Source of the DNA: Bradyrhizobium betae
GTDB lineage: Bacteria; Pseudomonadota; Alphaproteobacteria; Rhizobiales; Xanthobacteraceae
Reading direction: 5' to 3'
Assembly (NCBI RefSeq): GCF_004123905.1
Contig: NZ_MZXW01000015.1
Coordinates: 1 to 64,000, forward strand
DNA: 64,000 nt
Shown: in pieces, positions 35,217 through 43,800 of the stretch
Layout: each line of letters opens with the position of its first letter
Position numbering within the stretch: the first letter of the stretch is position 1
Translations under genes and position numbers: made by a program
Notes under the pieces: model-generated
What the model was told of the DNA's origin: nothing
Database searches by the model: none
Seen by the model: only the letters and a program-made list of their open reading frames with translations

Positions 35217-35891
35217 ATGATTCCCTGGGAAAAACTCGACACCGCCAAAATCCCCGGCTCCGACGAAGAGCTCCGCCTGATGCGGCGCGGCAAGGAGTTC
35301 TCCATCAAGCTCGGCACCAACGAGCTGATGAACAACCGCCTGTCGGGCTCCGAGGCCGCACTGGCGACGCTGGCGGCGAAGCAGATCGAGACAGTCGCAA
35401 AACCCGTCGTCCTCATCGGCGGCCTCGGTATGGGCTTTACCTTGCGTGCGGCGCTCACCGTGTTTGGGAGCAAGGCCAAGATCGTGGTCTCCGAGCTCGT
35501 GCCGGCGGTGGTTGCCTGGGCGCGCGGCCCGATGGCGGAGGTCTTTGGCGACAGTCTCGACGATGTCAGGGTGAAAATCCGGGAAACCGACGTGGGTGAA
35601 ATCATTCGGGCGCAGCGCTCGGCCTTCGATGCCATCCTGCTCGACGTCGACAACGGACCGGAAGGGCTGACCCGGAAGGGCAATGATGCGCTCTACAGTG
35701 CGAGCGGATTGACGGCGGCGAAGACGGCGCTGCGGCCGGGCGGCGTGCTGGCCGTCTGGTCGTCAGGACCAAACCCTGCGTTCACCAAGCGCCTCGGGCG
35801 CGCCGGCTTCGATGTCAACGAAGTCGCTGTCCGTGCCACCGGCAGAGGCGGCGGCGCGCGCCACGTGATCTGGATGGCGAAGAAGCAGTAG
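35217..35891 (+). CDS. Spermidine-synthase-like methyltransferase-fold protein
   Basis: 224 residues. LIGGLGMGFTLRAAL is the nucleotide-type glycine-rich loop, VSELVPAVVAWARG the acidic strand-2 end, and FDAILLDVDNGPEGL the aspartate loop, as in spermidine synthase and its relatives. At 224 residues it lacks the N-terminal beta domain of true SpeE, and a polyamine role is uncertain. It starts 30 bases after the CYP102 stop and may be co-transcribed. Related proteins are often annotated only as spermine/spermidine synthase domain proteins. Confidence 0.75.
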   Translation: MIPWEKLDTAKIPGSDEELRLMRRGKEFSIKLGTNELMNNRLSGSEAALATLAAKQIETVAKPVVLIGGLGMGFTLRAALTVFGSKAKIVVSELVPAVVAWARGPMAEVFGDSLDDVRVKIRETDVGEIIRAQRSAFDAILLDVDNGPEGLTRKGNDALYSASGLTAAKTALRPGGVLAVWSSGPNPAFTKRLGRAGFDVNEVAVRATGRGGGARHVIWMAKKQ

Positions 35892-35978
35892 GGTAGGCAA
35901 AGCGCAACGTGCCCGCCATTTTTGGTGTCGTTGCGGAGTGATGGTGGGCACGGCGCGCGAAGAGCGTTTGCCCACCCT
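35891..35978. repeat. Palindromic repeat (TGCCCRCCAT type)
   Basis: AGGGTAGGCAAA and GTGCCCGCCAT on the left mirror ATGGTGGGCAC and TTTGCCCACCCT on the right. It lies between the stop of the spermidine-synthase-like gene and the end of the convergent SnoaL-like gene, so it may also act as a bidirectional stem-loop terminator. I recognise it as a dispersed Bradyrhizobium element. Confidence 0.65.
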
Positions 35979-35983
35979 GCGAG

Positions 35984-36448
35984 CTAGAACATCGTGTTGT
36001 TGTTCGCAGGGTTTTCCGGGATCGGCTGCACGACGTCCCAGTGCTCGACGATCTTGCCGTTCTCCAGTTTGAAGATGTCGACGATCGCGTTGCCCCTGGT
36101 GCCGGGCTCGCGAACCGCGTGAACGTGGAGGATGACGTAGTCGCCATCCACGAAGCTGCGCTTGATCTCGCTGTGCGAGTTCGGAAACTTCTCGCGCAGG
36201 AAGCTGATGAACTTGCGGAAGCCGTCGGGGCCATCCGGGGCATTTGGATTGTGCTGGACGTAGCGGTCGCCGACATAGGCGAGGGCGGCATCCGCGTCTT
36301 TCTGATTGAGACCCTTCTCGTAGAAGGCAAGTACGGCGGTGCGGTTGGCTTCTTCCTGAGCGCTGCCGGCCATCGCGGCACCGTTGCCGAAGGACACCAT
36401 GAGTACGAAGGTCGCAATCATTGCGACGGACCGGACGACGAGATGCAT
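35984..36448 (-). CDS. SnoaL-like (NTF2-fold) protein with signal peptide
   Basis: 154 residues. A signal peptide (MHLVVRSVAMIATFVLMVS and on to GAAMAG) precedes an NTF2-like domain: NRTAVLAFYEKGLNQKDADAA, YVQHNPNAPDGPDGF, and DIFKLENGKIVEHWDVVQPIP. That pattern is common in SnoaL-type polyketide-cyclase-like proteins of unknown substrate. The ATG at 36448 has GGAG upstream and yields the signal peptide; a further in-frame start at 36484 would spoil it. Likely periplasmic. No partner is evident. Confidence 0.8.
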   Translation of the reverse strand: MHLVVRSVAMIATFVLMVSFGNGAAMAGSAQEEANRTAVLAFYEKGLNQKDADAALAYVGDRYVQHNPNAPDGPDGFRKFISFLREKFPNSHSEIKRSFVDGDYVILHVHAVREPGTRGNAIVDIFKLENGKIVEHWDVVQPIPENPANNNTMF

Positions 36449-36575
36449 ATGAACTCCGAGAGGCCGTAGCCTCTGTCTTGCCATTGAGGGAGGCCTGTAT
36501 AGCTCTCGCGCCGGCCTCCGTTAAGAGAGTAACCGGTAGCTCACATGGTCACCGCGAAGAGACCGGGTCGTCGAT

Positions 36576-37517
36576 CTACGCCGCTTTTGCCGCCGCGCCA
36601 TGCGCATGCTTGTCGATGGCGCGGATGATCTCCGGCCAGAAACGCATTGGCAGCGCGTGGCCCATGCCATCGATCATCAACAGCTTTGCGCCCGGAATGG
36701 ACTCCGCCGTGTCTTTGCCGCCTTCGGGACGGACCAGCGGATCGACGGTGCCGTGGATCACCAGCGTCGGCGTCGTCACCGCATGCAGCCGTTCCTTGCG
36801 GCTGCCGGAGGCGAGCACGGCGCGGAGCTGCCGGCCGACACCGGCCGGATTGAGCCCGCGCGCGAATACGCGCTCGGCACGATCGAGATCGAGCGCTTCC
36901 TCTTCCGGAAACGACCCCGCGCGCAGCACCTTCCAGGTCTGGCCGAAGCGGACGATGAACTCCTCCTTGCTCTGCGGCGGCGGCGCCATCAGCATCGCGG
37001 CGGCCTCGCGGGTCGGTGGCGGCACGCGTGGATTGCCTGTCGTCGACATGATCGAGGTGAGCGAGCGCACGCGGTCGGGGAACGACAGCGTCGCCTCCTG
37101 TGCGATCATGCCGCCCATGGACGCCCCCACCAGATGCGCCGACTTGATGCCGAGCGCATCCATCAGGGCGACCGTATCCCTGGCCATGTCGATCAGCTTG
37201 TAGGTCGCGGCCACGGGAATCCTGAGGAAGCGCAGTTTCAACAGCTCGAGCGGCGTCAGCCGCTTGCCGCCCGTGAGATGGCTCGACTTTCCGATGTCGC
37301 GATTGTCGAAGCGGATCACGCGAAAGCCGTGCACGGCCAGCTGTTCGCAGAATGCATCGTCCCAATGGATCATCTGGGCGCCTAACCCCATGATCAGCAG
37401 CAACGGCTCGGCATTGTCGTTGCCAAAAATCTCGTAGCAGATGTCGATGCCGTTGGCGTGAACGGTTTGGGGTGGCTGATGAGCGGTCACGGATTCGTTC
37501 CCTCGCTGCTGGTTCAT
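36576..37517 (-). CDS. Alpha/beta hydrolase
   Basis: 313 residues from MNQQRGNESVTAHQ. The catalytic serine is in VGASMGGMIAQE, the acid in HGTVDPLVRPEGG and the base in DGMGHALP. The FDNRDIGKSSHL segment is typical of the bacterial hydrolase group that includes the aclacinomycin methylesterase-like RdmC family. No signal peptide. It is divergent from the PhaE-like gene with 137 bases between. The substrate is unknown; esterase or thioesterase activity is plausible. Confidence 0.8.
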   Translation of the reverse strand: MNQQRGNESVTAHQPPQTVHANGIDICYEIFGNDNAEPLLLIMGLGAQMIHWDDAFCEQLAVHGFRVIRFDNRDIGKSSHLTGGKRLTPLELLKLRFLRIPVAATYKLIDMARDTVALMDALGIKSAHLVGASMGGMIAQEATLSFPDRVRSLTSIMSTTGNPRVPPPTREAAAMLMAPPPQSKEEFIVRFGQTWKVLRAGSFPEEEALDLDRAERVFARGLNPAGVGRQLRAVLASGSRKERLHAVTTPTLVIHGTVDPLVRPEGGKDTAESIPGAKLLMIDGMGHALPMRFWPEIIRAIDKHAHGAAAKAA

Positions 37518-37654
37518 GCTGTATCGCACGGTTTCACGCCGCAAAGAAGCCGTGTGCGCCGCACCGTACACCTGCCGGTTGACCGCTCCCTCGCAACGGT
37601 GTGGTATGGCGAAAAAAGAAGGGCATCGCAGCTCTCGATATCAGGAGGACGCCG

Positions 37655-38038
37655 ATGACCAAAGAGATCAACGACCCCGTCGCCATGTGGCAGAAGATGG
37701 TTGGGGACATGGAGAAGGGGTTCAACTCCTTCGCCAACCAGGCCATGTCGTCGCCCGAATTTTCGCAAGTCGTGAACCGTGCGGGCGGAGTTGCTGCAGG
37801 TGCTCAGAAGCAACTTGGCGAGCTCATGGAGAAATACCTCGTCACGATGAATCTGCCGAGCCGGGAGCAAGTCACGGCGCTCGCGGAACGGCTGCAGTCG
37901 ATCGAATCCCAGATCGGCGAGATGAAGTCGATACTGAGCCAGATGGCGGCAAGTTCCGGCATCTCGCAAAGTTTCGACGAGGTATCGCGGCCGCCGCGGA
38001 CGAAGCGTCCGCCCTCCGAAAGCGGAGAGCAAAAATGA
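37655..38038 (+). CDS. PhaE-like small polyhydroxyalkanoate synthase partner
   Basis: 127 residues, mostly helical. DPVAMWQKMVGDMEKGFNSFANQAM and EKYLVTMNLPSREQVTALAERLQSIESQI resemble the C-terminal region of PhaE/PhaR-type subunits, where a short LPS(R/K)xxV motif is followed by a coiled coil. It is far shorter than class III PhaE (about 350). The stop overlaps the ATG of phaC (ATGA), so it is coupled to the synthase. AGGAGG stands seven bases before the ATG. The low-complexity tail RPPRTKRPPSESGEQK is probably disordered. Confidence 0.72.
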   Translation: MTKEINDPVAMWQKMVGDMEKGFNSFANQAMSSPEFSQVVNRAGGVAAGAQKQLGELMEKYLVTMNLPSREQVTALAERLQSIESQIGEMKSILSQMAASSGISQSFDEVSRPPRTKRPPSESGEQK

Positions 38039-39117
38039 ACGCGCCGACGGGACTTGATTTCGCATCCATCCCGGAGCGCATCCAGTCCGAGGTGCAGCGC
38101 GCCATCCAGCGCAGCATCAAGGGCGTCGAGTATTTCTCGACCTCCGGTCCCACACTCGGCTCGACGCCGAAGGACGTGCTGCATTCGCGCGGCACGATGA
38201 GCCTCTATCACTACCGGCCGATGTCGGACGAGATCTACCGCGTGCCGGTGCTGATCGTGATGGCCACTACCAACCGCGGCTATATCCTCGACCTCGTGCC
38301 CGGGCAGAGTTTCATCGAGTTTCTCCTGAAACGCGGCTACGACGTCTACATGCTCGACTGGAGCGCGCCGCGGCCGGAGGAGAAGAGCCTGCGGATGGAG
38401 GACTACGTCCTCGACTTCATCCCGGATTGCGTCCGCCGCGTACAACAGGATTCCGGCGAGCAGGACGTTTCCATCATCGGCTATTGCTTCGGCGGGGTGC
38501 TGTCGCTGCTCTACGGCTCGATCCACAAGGACGGGCCGATGAAGAATCTGATCTGCTTCACCACGCCGATCGATTTCCGCGAGATGAAGCTGTTCTCCAA
38601 TTTCTCCGACCGCCGCTATTTCGACGTCGACCACCTCGTCGACAGCGTCGGCAACGTGCCGCCGGAAATGATCCTGTCCTCGTTCGAGATGCTGCGCCCG
38701 GCCTCGCGCACGGTGAGCCAGATCCAGCTGTGGGAGAACATCTGGAATGACGAATTCGTGAAATCCTACCGGATGTTCGACCGCTGGGCGACCGACACGC
38801 TGCCGCTCGCCGGCGAATATTTCCGCGCAATCACAAAAGACCTGATGTGGGACAACAAGCTGTTTAACGACACCATGTCGGTCGGCGGCCGCGCGGCGAA
38901 ACTCGAGGACATCAAGGTGCCATTCCTGCACGCCGTTGCCGAGCACGATCACATCGTGCCCTATGATGCGGCCAAGCACCTGATCGCCAAGATCGGGTCC
39001 GAGGACAAGGAAGAGGTGATGCTGAAAGGCGGTCATGTCTCGCTGGTCGCCGGCGCCAATGCGGTGAAGCGGCTGTGGCCGAAACTGGACTCCTGGCTAG
39101 GGAAGAGATCGATATGA
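38035..39117 (+). CDS. phaC: Poly(3-hydroxyalkanoate) synthase, class III-like
   Basis: 360 residues, the length of class III PhaC and much shorter than class I (about 580). The lipase-like box is GYCFGG with nucleophile Cys151. The acid is Asp305 (AEHDHIVPYD) and the base His334 (KGGHVSLVAG). YDVYMLDWSAPRPEEK and QLWENIWNDEFVKSYRMFDRW are typical. It polymerises hydroxyacyl-CoA at the granule surface, with the small upstream protein as probable partner. The stop overlaps the start of the GNAT gene by four bases. Confidence 0.88.
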   Translation: MNAPTGLDFASIPERIQSEVQRAIQRSIKGVEYFSTSGPTLGSTPKDVLHSRGTMSLYHYRPMSDEIYRVPVLIVMATTNRGYILDLVPGQSFIEFLLKRGYDVYMLDWSAPRPEEKSLRMEDYVLDFIPDCVRRVQQDSGEQDVSIIGYCFGGVLSLLYGSIHKDGPMKNLICFTTPIDFREMKLFSNFSDRRYFDVDHLVDSVGNVPPEMILSSFEMLRPASRTVSQIQLWENIWNDEFVKSYRMFDRWATDTLPLAGEYFRAITKDLMWDNKLFNDTMSVGGRAAKLEDIKVPFLHAVAEHDHIVPYDAAKHLIAKIGSEDKEEVMLKGGHVSLVAGANAVKRLWPKLDSWLGKRSI

Positions 39118-39707
39118 GTGAGCAGCGTTCCTATCCGCGTCACGTCAAGACCGATGCCGGCGATATCGAGATCCGCGTGATGTCTCCCGCGGACGAGGCC
39201 GCGGTGCTCGCCTTCGGCAAGGGCCTGCCGCCTCACGATCTCCTTTTCCTGCCGCGTAACATCAGCGAGCCAAAAGTTCTGTCGGCCTGGGTCAAGGAGA
39301 TCGAGCGCGGCGCGATCACGAGCCTTCTTGCCGTGAAGGACGCTAAAGTCGTCGGCTGCGGCACGCTGGTGCGCGATCCGCACTCGTGGTCGCCCCATGT
39401 CGGCGAGATCCGCATGGTGGTCTCGGTCGACGTACGCGGGAAGGGGGTGGGGCGGGCGCTGTCGCAGGAGACCTTTGCACTCGCGCTCGGCGCCGGTCTG
39501 GAAAAGCTCTCGGTCCAGATGACTGTAGACCAGCAGGCCGCGATCGCGCTGTTCGAGAGCCTCGGCTTCAAGGCCGAGGCGCTGTTGCGGGACCATGTGC
39601 GGGACGTCGATGGCAAAACCCACGACATTGTCGTGCTCGGCCACAACATTGCGCAGGCCCAGGCCCAGATGGAGGCCTACGGGCTGCCAGGCGCCGTCCA
39701 GCATTAG
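39114..39707 (+). CDS. GNAT-family N-acetyltransferase
   Basis: 197 residues. The acetyl-CoA motif A is VDVRGKGVGRALSQETFALAL (Q/RxxGxG/A pattern), followed by LSVQMTVDQQAAIALFESLGFKAEALLRDHVRD, the usual beta5-alpha4 region. The start overlaps the phaC stop, so it is the third gene of the PHA operon. The acceptor is unknown; it could modify a protein or a small molecule linked to acyl-CoA metabolism. Confidence 0.82.
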   Translation: MSEQRSYPRHVKTDAGDIEIRVMSPADEAAVLAFGKGLPPHDLLFLPRNISEPKVLSAWVKEIERGAITSLLAVKDAKVVGCGTLVRDPHSWSPHVGEIRMVVSVDVRGKGVGRALSQETFALALGAGLEKLSVQMTVDQQAAIALFESLGFKAEALLRDHVRDVDGKTHDIVVLGHNIAQAQAQMEAYGLPGAVQH

Positions 39708-39788
39708 GCTTCGCCCGGGAACCCGACTGGCTACGGAAGCACCAGATTGCCTCCCATTAAGGCTGTTCACGGTTTCGTGATATCGCAG

Positions 39789-39806
39789 TGCAATACGATT
39801 GTTGCA
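39789..39806. promoter_or_regulatory. TGC-rich inverted repeat upstream of phasin (possible PhaR site)
   Basis: TGCAA at 39789-39793 and TTGCA at 39802-39806 form an inverted repeat. An overlapping TTGT and ACAA pair surrounds the right part. PhaR repressors bind TGC-rich motifs before phasin genes, so this is a reasonable operator. TATAAG at 39827 could be a -10, but the spacing to TTGCAT is 19, so the promoter is not assigned. Confidence 0.45.
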
Positions 39807-39899
39807 TCGCACAATTAACTATGCCATATAAGTCGTGCCCCGGGCCAATGCGGACGGGGTGAGCCCATAGCTCAAAACAATGAGGATGGAGAGAACCCC

Positions 39900-40355
39900 A
39901 TGACCACCGAAACCAACACCGCTTTCGAAGGCTTCAAGGACGCTTTCAAGAACATCCAGAACCTGGAAGTTCCCGAGGCCGCCCGCGAGTTCGTCAAGAA
40001 GTCCGCCAATACCGCCAAGGACCGTGCTGCCGAGGTGTTCGCTGGCTCCGAGCGCGTGACCGCCGCCGTCGAGAACGCGGTGAACGAGTCCGTCACTGAA
40101 GCCGGCAAGATCAGCCGCAACATCCAGCAGGCGATCTATGAAGACGCCCAGGCGTTCTTCGCCGGTATCGACAAGCTCGCGTCCGCCAAGTCGGTCAGCG
40201 AAGCCGTCGAGATCCAGTCGAGCCTGCTCCGCGCCCGCGGCGAAGTGTTCGTCTCGCGTGCCAAGGCGACGGCTGACTATGTCGGCAAGCTCGCCGCCAA
40301 CGGTGCGAAGTCCGCTCAGGACAATTTTGCCAAGGTCTACAACAAGACCGCCTGA
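39900..40355 (+). CDS. Phasin (PHA granule-associated protein)
   Basis: 151 residues, all amphipathic helix, without cysteines. FEGFKDAFKNIQNLEVPEAAREFVKKSANTAKDRAAEVF and SVSEAVEIQSSLLRARGEVFVSRAKATADYVGKLA match the Phasin_2 family. It coats polyhydroxybutyrate granules and limits coalescence. The ATG is preceded by GGAGAG. It lies 192 bases after the GNAT gene with its own candidate TGC-rich operator, and ends in a strong terminator, so it is a separate, probably highly expressed unit. Confidence 0.9.
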   Translation: MTTETNTAFEGFKDAFKNIQNLEVPEAAREFVKKSANTAKDRAAEVFAGSERVTAAVENAVNESVTEAGKISRNIQQAIYEDAQAFFAGIDKLASAKSVSEAVEIQSSLLRARGEVFVSRAKATADYVGKLAANGAKSAQDNFAKVYNKTA

Positions 40356-40385
40356 TCTGGCGCCTGAGACGACAAACTGAATTTG

Positions 40386-40412
40386 AGGCCCGCTTCGGTG
40401 GGCCTTTTGTTT
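40386..40412 (+). terminator. Rho-independent terminator of the phasin gene
   Basis: An eight-pair stem (AGGCCCGC with GTGGGCCT, one wobble) closed by a TTCG tetraloop is followed by TTTGTTTTT. Confidence 0.8.
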
Positions 40413-40424
40413 TTGTAGCACCGC

Positions 40425-40504
40425 CGTCATTGCGAGCGAAGCGAAGCAATCCAGAATCTTTCTGCGGTGGCAGTCTGGATTGCTTCGCTACGCTCGCAAT
40501 GACG
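40425..40504. repeat. Palindromic repeat, CGTCATTG family, copy 2
   Basis: CGTCATTGCGAGCG and AGCAATCCAGA on the left are mirrored by TCTGGATTGCT and CGCTCGCAATGACG on the right. The compact 80-base copy lies just after the phasin terminator and ends 17 bases before the DUF445 start. Confidence 0.8.
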
Positions 40505-40521
40505 AGTACTGTGATGCAGTG

Positions 40522-41808
40522 ATGACTCCATCAAGCACGTCCTCCTTCGATACTCCGGGCGACGCCGAACGCGCGGCCGAGCTGCGCCGTGTGAAAACGC
40601 TGGCGACGCTGGTGCTCGTCTCGACGCTGGCGCTGTTCGTCGTCGCGAAATGGCTTCTCCCCGTGCATCCCGTGTGCGGCTTCATCGCGGCTTTCGCGGA
40701 GGCCGCGACCATCGGGGGGCTCGCCGACTGGTATGCCGTGGTTGCGCTGTTCAAGCGGCCGCTCGGCCTGCCGATCCCGCATACCGCGATTATCCAGAGC
40801 AACCAGGCCCGCATCGCCGACAAGCTTGGCGAATTCATCCAGGTGCATTTCCTCGAGGCCGGCCCGGTCGAGGCCAAGCTGACGGAGATCGATTTCGGCT
40901 CGTTCGTGGCCGACTGGTTGCGCGACCGCAAAAGGAGCGACGATCTCGCACGCTTCGCATTGCGACTGCTGCCGGAGGCTGTGTCCGCGACCGAGACCTC
41001 CGGCCTGATGACCTTCATCATCCGCCGCATGTCCTCGCAGCTCCAGGCGATCGACCTCGCGCCTCTCGCCGCCGGCACGTTGCGCGGCTTCGTGGCGGAG
41101 GGGCGGCACCAGATTTTGTTCGATGATCTCCTGCGCGTGATGCACGAGACGCTGAACCAGACGGAGACAATGGCGATGATCCGCGAGAAGGTGCGCGCGG
41201 AGTTGCCGACCCTGCTCAGGCTCTATCGCGCGGACAAGTTTCTGGTGAACAAGATCGTGTCGTCGGCGACGGCTTTCTTCAATGAGGTGCGCAGCGATCC
41301 CAAGCATCCGTTCCGCGGCGAGTTCGATCGCATGGTGCTGAGCTTCGTCGATCGGCTCGGCACCGATCAGGCCTATATCGACCGCATCGATGGATTGAAG
41401 CGCGATCTCTTGGCGCGGCCCGAGCTTGCCGATCTCGCCCGCACCGTCTGGGCCAACACGCGCTCCTTCATCGAGCGCAGCGCGAGCGGTGAGACGCAGG
41501 TGCTTCAGCATCATCTCGCCGGTATGTTCGTCGCTGCGGGCGAGGCGCTGGCCGGCGATGCCGAGCTGCGCGGCGAGATCAACCAGGGCCTGGTAGCGGT
41601 GCTGCGCAGCTTCGTCGCCGACCAGAAGAGCGGTGTCTCGACCTTCATCTCCGACCAGGTCAAGGCGTGGGACATGGCGCAGCTGATTTCGCTGATCGAA
41701 ATCAATATCGGGCGTGACCTGCAATACATCCGCTTCAACGGTTCGCTGATCGGCGGCCTCGCTGGCCTTGCGCTCTACTCCGTAGAATCCCTGCTCCGAT
41801 TGTTGTGA
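40522..41808 (+). CDS. DUF445-family membrane protein
   Basis: 428 residues. N-terminal helices (TLATLVLVSTLALFVVAKWLL and VCGFIAAFAEAATIGGLADWYAVVALF) lead into PLGLPIPHTAIIQSNQARIADKLGEFIQ, the diagnostic DUF445 segment. A long helical middle and a final membrane helix (GSLIGGLAGLALYSVESLLRLL) complete the family layout, similar to E. coli YjiN. The function is unknown. I use the ATG at 40522; codons further upstream are in the repeat. Confidence 0.88.
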   Translation: MTPSSTSSFDTPGDAERAAELRRVKTLATLVLVSTLALFVVAKWLLPVHPVCGFIAAFAEAATIGGLADWYAVVALFKRPLGLPIPHTAIIQSNQARIADKLGEFIQVHFLEAGPVEAKLTEIDFGSFVADWLRDRKRSDDLARFALRLLPEAVSATETSGLMTFIIRRMSSQLQAIDLAPLAAGTLRGFVAEGRHQILFDDLLRVMHETLNQTETMAMIREKVRAELPTLLRLYRADKFLVNKIVSSATAFFNEVRSDPKHPFRGEFDRMVLSFVDRLGTDQAYIDRIDGLKRDLLARPELADLARTVWANTRSFIERSASGETQVLQHHLAGMFVAAGEALAGDAELRGEINQGLVAVLRSFVADQKSGVSTFISDQVKAWDMAQLISLIEINIGRDLQYIRFNGSLIGGLAGLALYSVESLLRLL

Positions 41809-41997
41809 CTTTTGCGTCACGCCCGTTAGCATTAGCGCGCGCGCCTATTGTCGCCCCGCGCCTCTCCGGGTTGAATGTCGGGAACCAGCCGCCTAGCTGA
41901 TTCATGTTGCGCTGCGGAACGTTCAAGCAGCCGGCGTATTGGAATTCACGCCCATTTGCCGGCATCGCAGCCGGCGCCTTCTCCAGGGGATCCATTG

Positions 41998-42768
41998 ATG
42001 ACCGCTACTGCCCAGACGCTGCGTCCGCCGTCCCGTACCCTGATGTTTCTGGAAGGGCGCGCGATCCACGAGTTCGGCGCATTCCTCGGCGCGCTGCCGC
42101 TGCTGAGCCTCGCGCCGCGCGGCGATGGGCATCCGGTGCTGGTGCTGCCGGGCCTCGTGGCCTCGGACGCGTCCACGCGCGCGCTGCGCAGCTTTCTGAC
42201 CAGCAAGGGCTACGCGGTGAGCGGATGGCGCCAGGGCCGCAATTACGGTCTGCGCGAGGGCGTGCAGCGCGCGATGGTCGATCTGGTCGAGGAGCTCAGC
42301 GATACGCACGGCCGCAAGATCAGCCTGGTCGGCTGGAGCCTCGGTGGCCTCTATGCGCGCCAGCTCGCCAAGATGATGCCCGAGCGCGTCCGCCAGGTGA
42401 TCACGCTGGGTAGCCCCTTTGCCGGCGATCCCCATTCGACCAATGCGTGGCGTGTCTATGAGTGGGCAAGCGGACGGAAATCCAACGAGGTCGATCCGCA
42501 GTTCGGCGGCGAGCTTGCCGTCCCGCCGCCGGTGCCGACCACCGCCATCTTCAGTCGCACCGACGGCGTCTGCGCCTGGCAGGGCTGCATGGAGAAGTCG
42601 GGCGCGCAGACCGAGAGCATCGAAGTCGAAAGCAGCCATTGCGGCATGGGTCACCATCCCGCCGTGGTCTATGCGGTTGCGGACCGCCTCGCACAGAAGG
42701 AAGGCCAGTGGCGGCCGTTCGACCGCAGCGGCTGGCGGAGCCTGGCGTATCCCGATCCGCATCGGTAG
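41998..42768 (+). CDS. Alpha/beta hydrolase, lipase/PGAP1-like (paralogue of 28398 gene)
   Basis: 256 residues. APRGDGHPVLVLPGLVASD, GWSLGGLYARQLAKMMPERV with the nucleophile serine, TLGSPFAGDPHSTNA and SRTDGVCAWQGCMEKSG follow the same order as in the hydrolase at 28398. SSHCGMGHHPAVVYAVADRLAQ supplies the likely catalytic histidine. No signal peptide. It stands alone between the DUF445 gene and paaX. The 189-base region before it has no other gene that I can support. Confidence 0.8.
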   Translation: MTATAQTLRPPSRTLMFLEGRAIHEFGAFLGALPLLSLAPRGDGHPVLVLPGLVASDASTRALRSFLTSKGYAVSGWRQGRNYGLREGVQRAMVDLVEELSDTHGRKISLVGWSLGGLYARQLAKMMPERVRQVITLGSPFAGDPHSTNAWRVYEWASGRKSNEVDPQFGGELAVPPPVPTTAIFSRTDGVCAWQGCMEKSGAQTESIEVESSHCGMGHHPAVVYAVADRLAQKEGQWRPFDRSGWRSLAYPDPHR

Positions 42769-42868
42769 TGTGCTTCCTCACCTCTTCCCACAAGAACGGG
42801 GAGAGGGAGAGCAACAGCGTCGCTTCCGTCCATTGTCGTCGCCGCACCAAACGCGCTATGCCTCGCGC

Positions 42869-43735
42869 ATGGCGCATCCGCTCTCCCGTATCATCGACCA
42901 GCTCAAGCGCGAGCCGTCGCGCACCGGCTCCATCGTCGTCACCGTGTTCGGCGACGCCATCGTGCCGCGCGGCGGCTCGGTGTGGCTCGGTACGCTGCTG
43001 GAATTCTTCGAGAGCCTGGACATCGACAGCGGCGTGGTGCGCACGGCGATGTCGCGGCTCGCGGCCGATGGCTGGCTGACGCGCGAAAAGGTCGGCCGCA
43101 ACAGCTTTTATCGTCTGGCCGACAAGGGCAGTCAGACGTTCGAGGCCGCGACGCGCCATATCTACGATCCGCCGCCATCCGACTGGACCGGGCGCTTCGA
43201 GCTGCTTCTGATCGGGAACGGCGAGGACCGCGACGTCTCGCGCGAGGCGTTGCGCAACGCCGGCTTCGGCAGTCCGCTGCCGGGCGTCTGGGTGGCGCCA
43301 TCGGGTGTGCCGGTGCCGGACGAGGCTGCGGGCGCGATCCGTCTCGAAGTCTCGGCGGAGGATGACAGCGGCCGTCGTCTGCTCAGCGCGAGCTGGCCGC
43401 TGGACCGCACCGCGGACGCCTATTTGAAATTCATGAAGACGTTCGAACCGCTGCGCGCCGCGATCGCGCGCGGCACCGATTTGTCCGAGGCCGACGCCTT
43501 CACCGCGCGCATCCTGCTGATCCACCACTACCGCCGCGTCGTGCTGCGCGATCCGCTGCTGCCCCAGAGCCTGCTTCCCGCAGACTGGCCGGGCAGGGCT
43601 GCCCGCGACCTCTGTGGCGAGATTTATCGCGCGCTGCTTGTCCCGTCGGAACAATGGCTTGATGGCCATGGAACCAATGAAAAAGGCGCGCTGCCGCCGG
43701 CGCGAAAACTCTTGGAAAGGCGGTTCGGCGCCTGA
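42869..43735 (+). CDS. paaX: Phenylacetic acid degradation repressor
   Basis: 288 residues, the usual PaaX length. The N-terminal winged helix (LKREPSRTGSIVVTVFGDAIVPRGGSVWLGTLLEFFESLDID, then VVRTAMSRLAADGWLTREKVGRNSFYRL) and the C-terminal domain (FLLIHHYRRVVLRDP-like LIHHYRRVVLRDPLLPQSLLPADWPG) are characteristic. PaaX blocks the paa promoter until phenylacetyl-CoA binds. It lies directly upstream of paaA, reading the same way. The ATG at 42869 gives the canonical N-terminus. Confidence 0.92.
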   Translation: MAHPLSRIIDQLKREPSRTGSIVVTVFGDAIVPRGGSVWLGTLLEFFESLDIDSGVVRTAMSRLAADGWLTREKVGRNSFYRLADKGSQTFEAATRHIYDPPPSDWTGRFELLLIGNGEDRDVSREALRNAGFGSPLPGVWVAPSGVPVPDEAAGAIRLEVSAEDDSGRRLLSASWPLDRTADAYLKFMKTFEPLRAAIARGTDLSEADAFTARILLIHHYRRVVLRDPLLPQSLLPADWPGRAARDLCGEIYRALLVPSEQWLDGHGTNEKGALPPARKLLERRFGA

Positions 43736-43743
43736 GTTATATG

Positions 43744-43784
43744 TTACAGAAATATCTTGCCTGATGTAATTCTTGTTATATATT
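43744..43784 (+). promoter_or_regulatory. paa promoter with probable PaaX operator
   Basis: TTGCCT at 43757-43762 and TATATT at 43779-43784 are 16 bases apart and lie before paaA. An inverted repeat TTACA (43744-43748) with TGTAA (43765-43769) overlaps the -35 region. The AT-rich block contrasts with the GC-rich surroundings. PaaX would be the expected ligand-released repressor here. Confidence 0.55.
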
Positions 43785-43800
43785 GCCTCCCAATAAAACG

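Noticed and set aside
39802..39832. TTGCAT/TATAAG promoter for phasin
   Set aside because: The spacing is 19 bases; kept only as a note beside the operator candidate.
42419..42868. Upstream in-frame extension of paaX
   Set aside because: It overlaps the hydrolase gene in another frame, is arginine-rich and lacks similarity to PaaX; the ATG at 42869 matches the family start.
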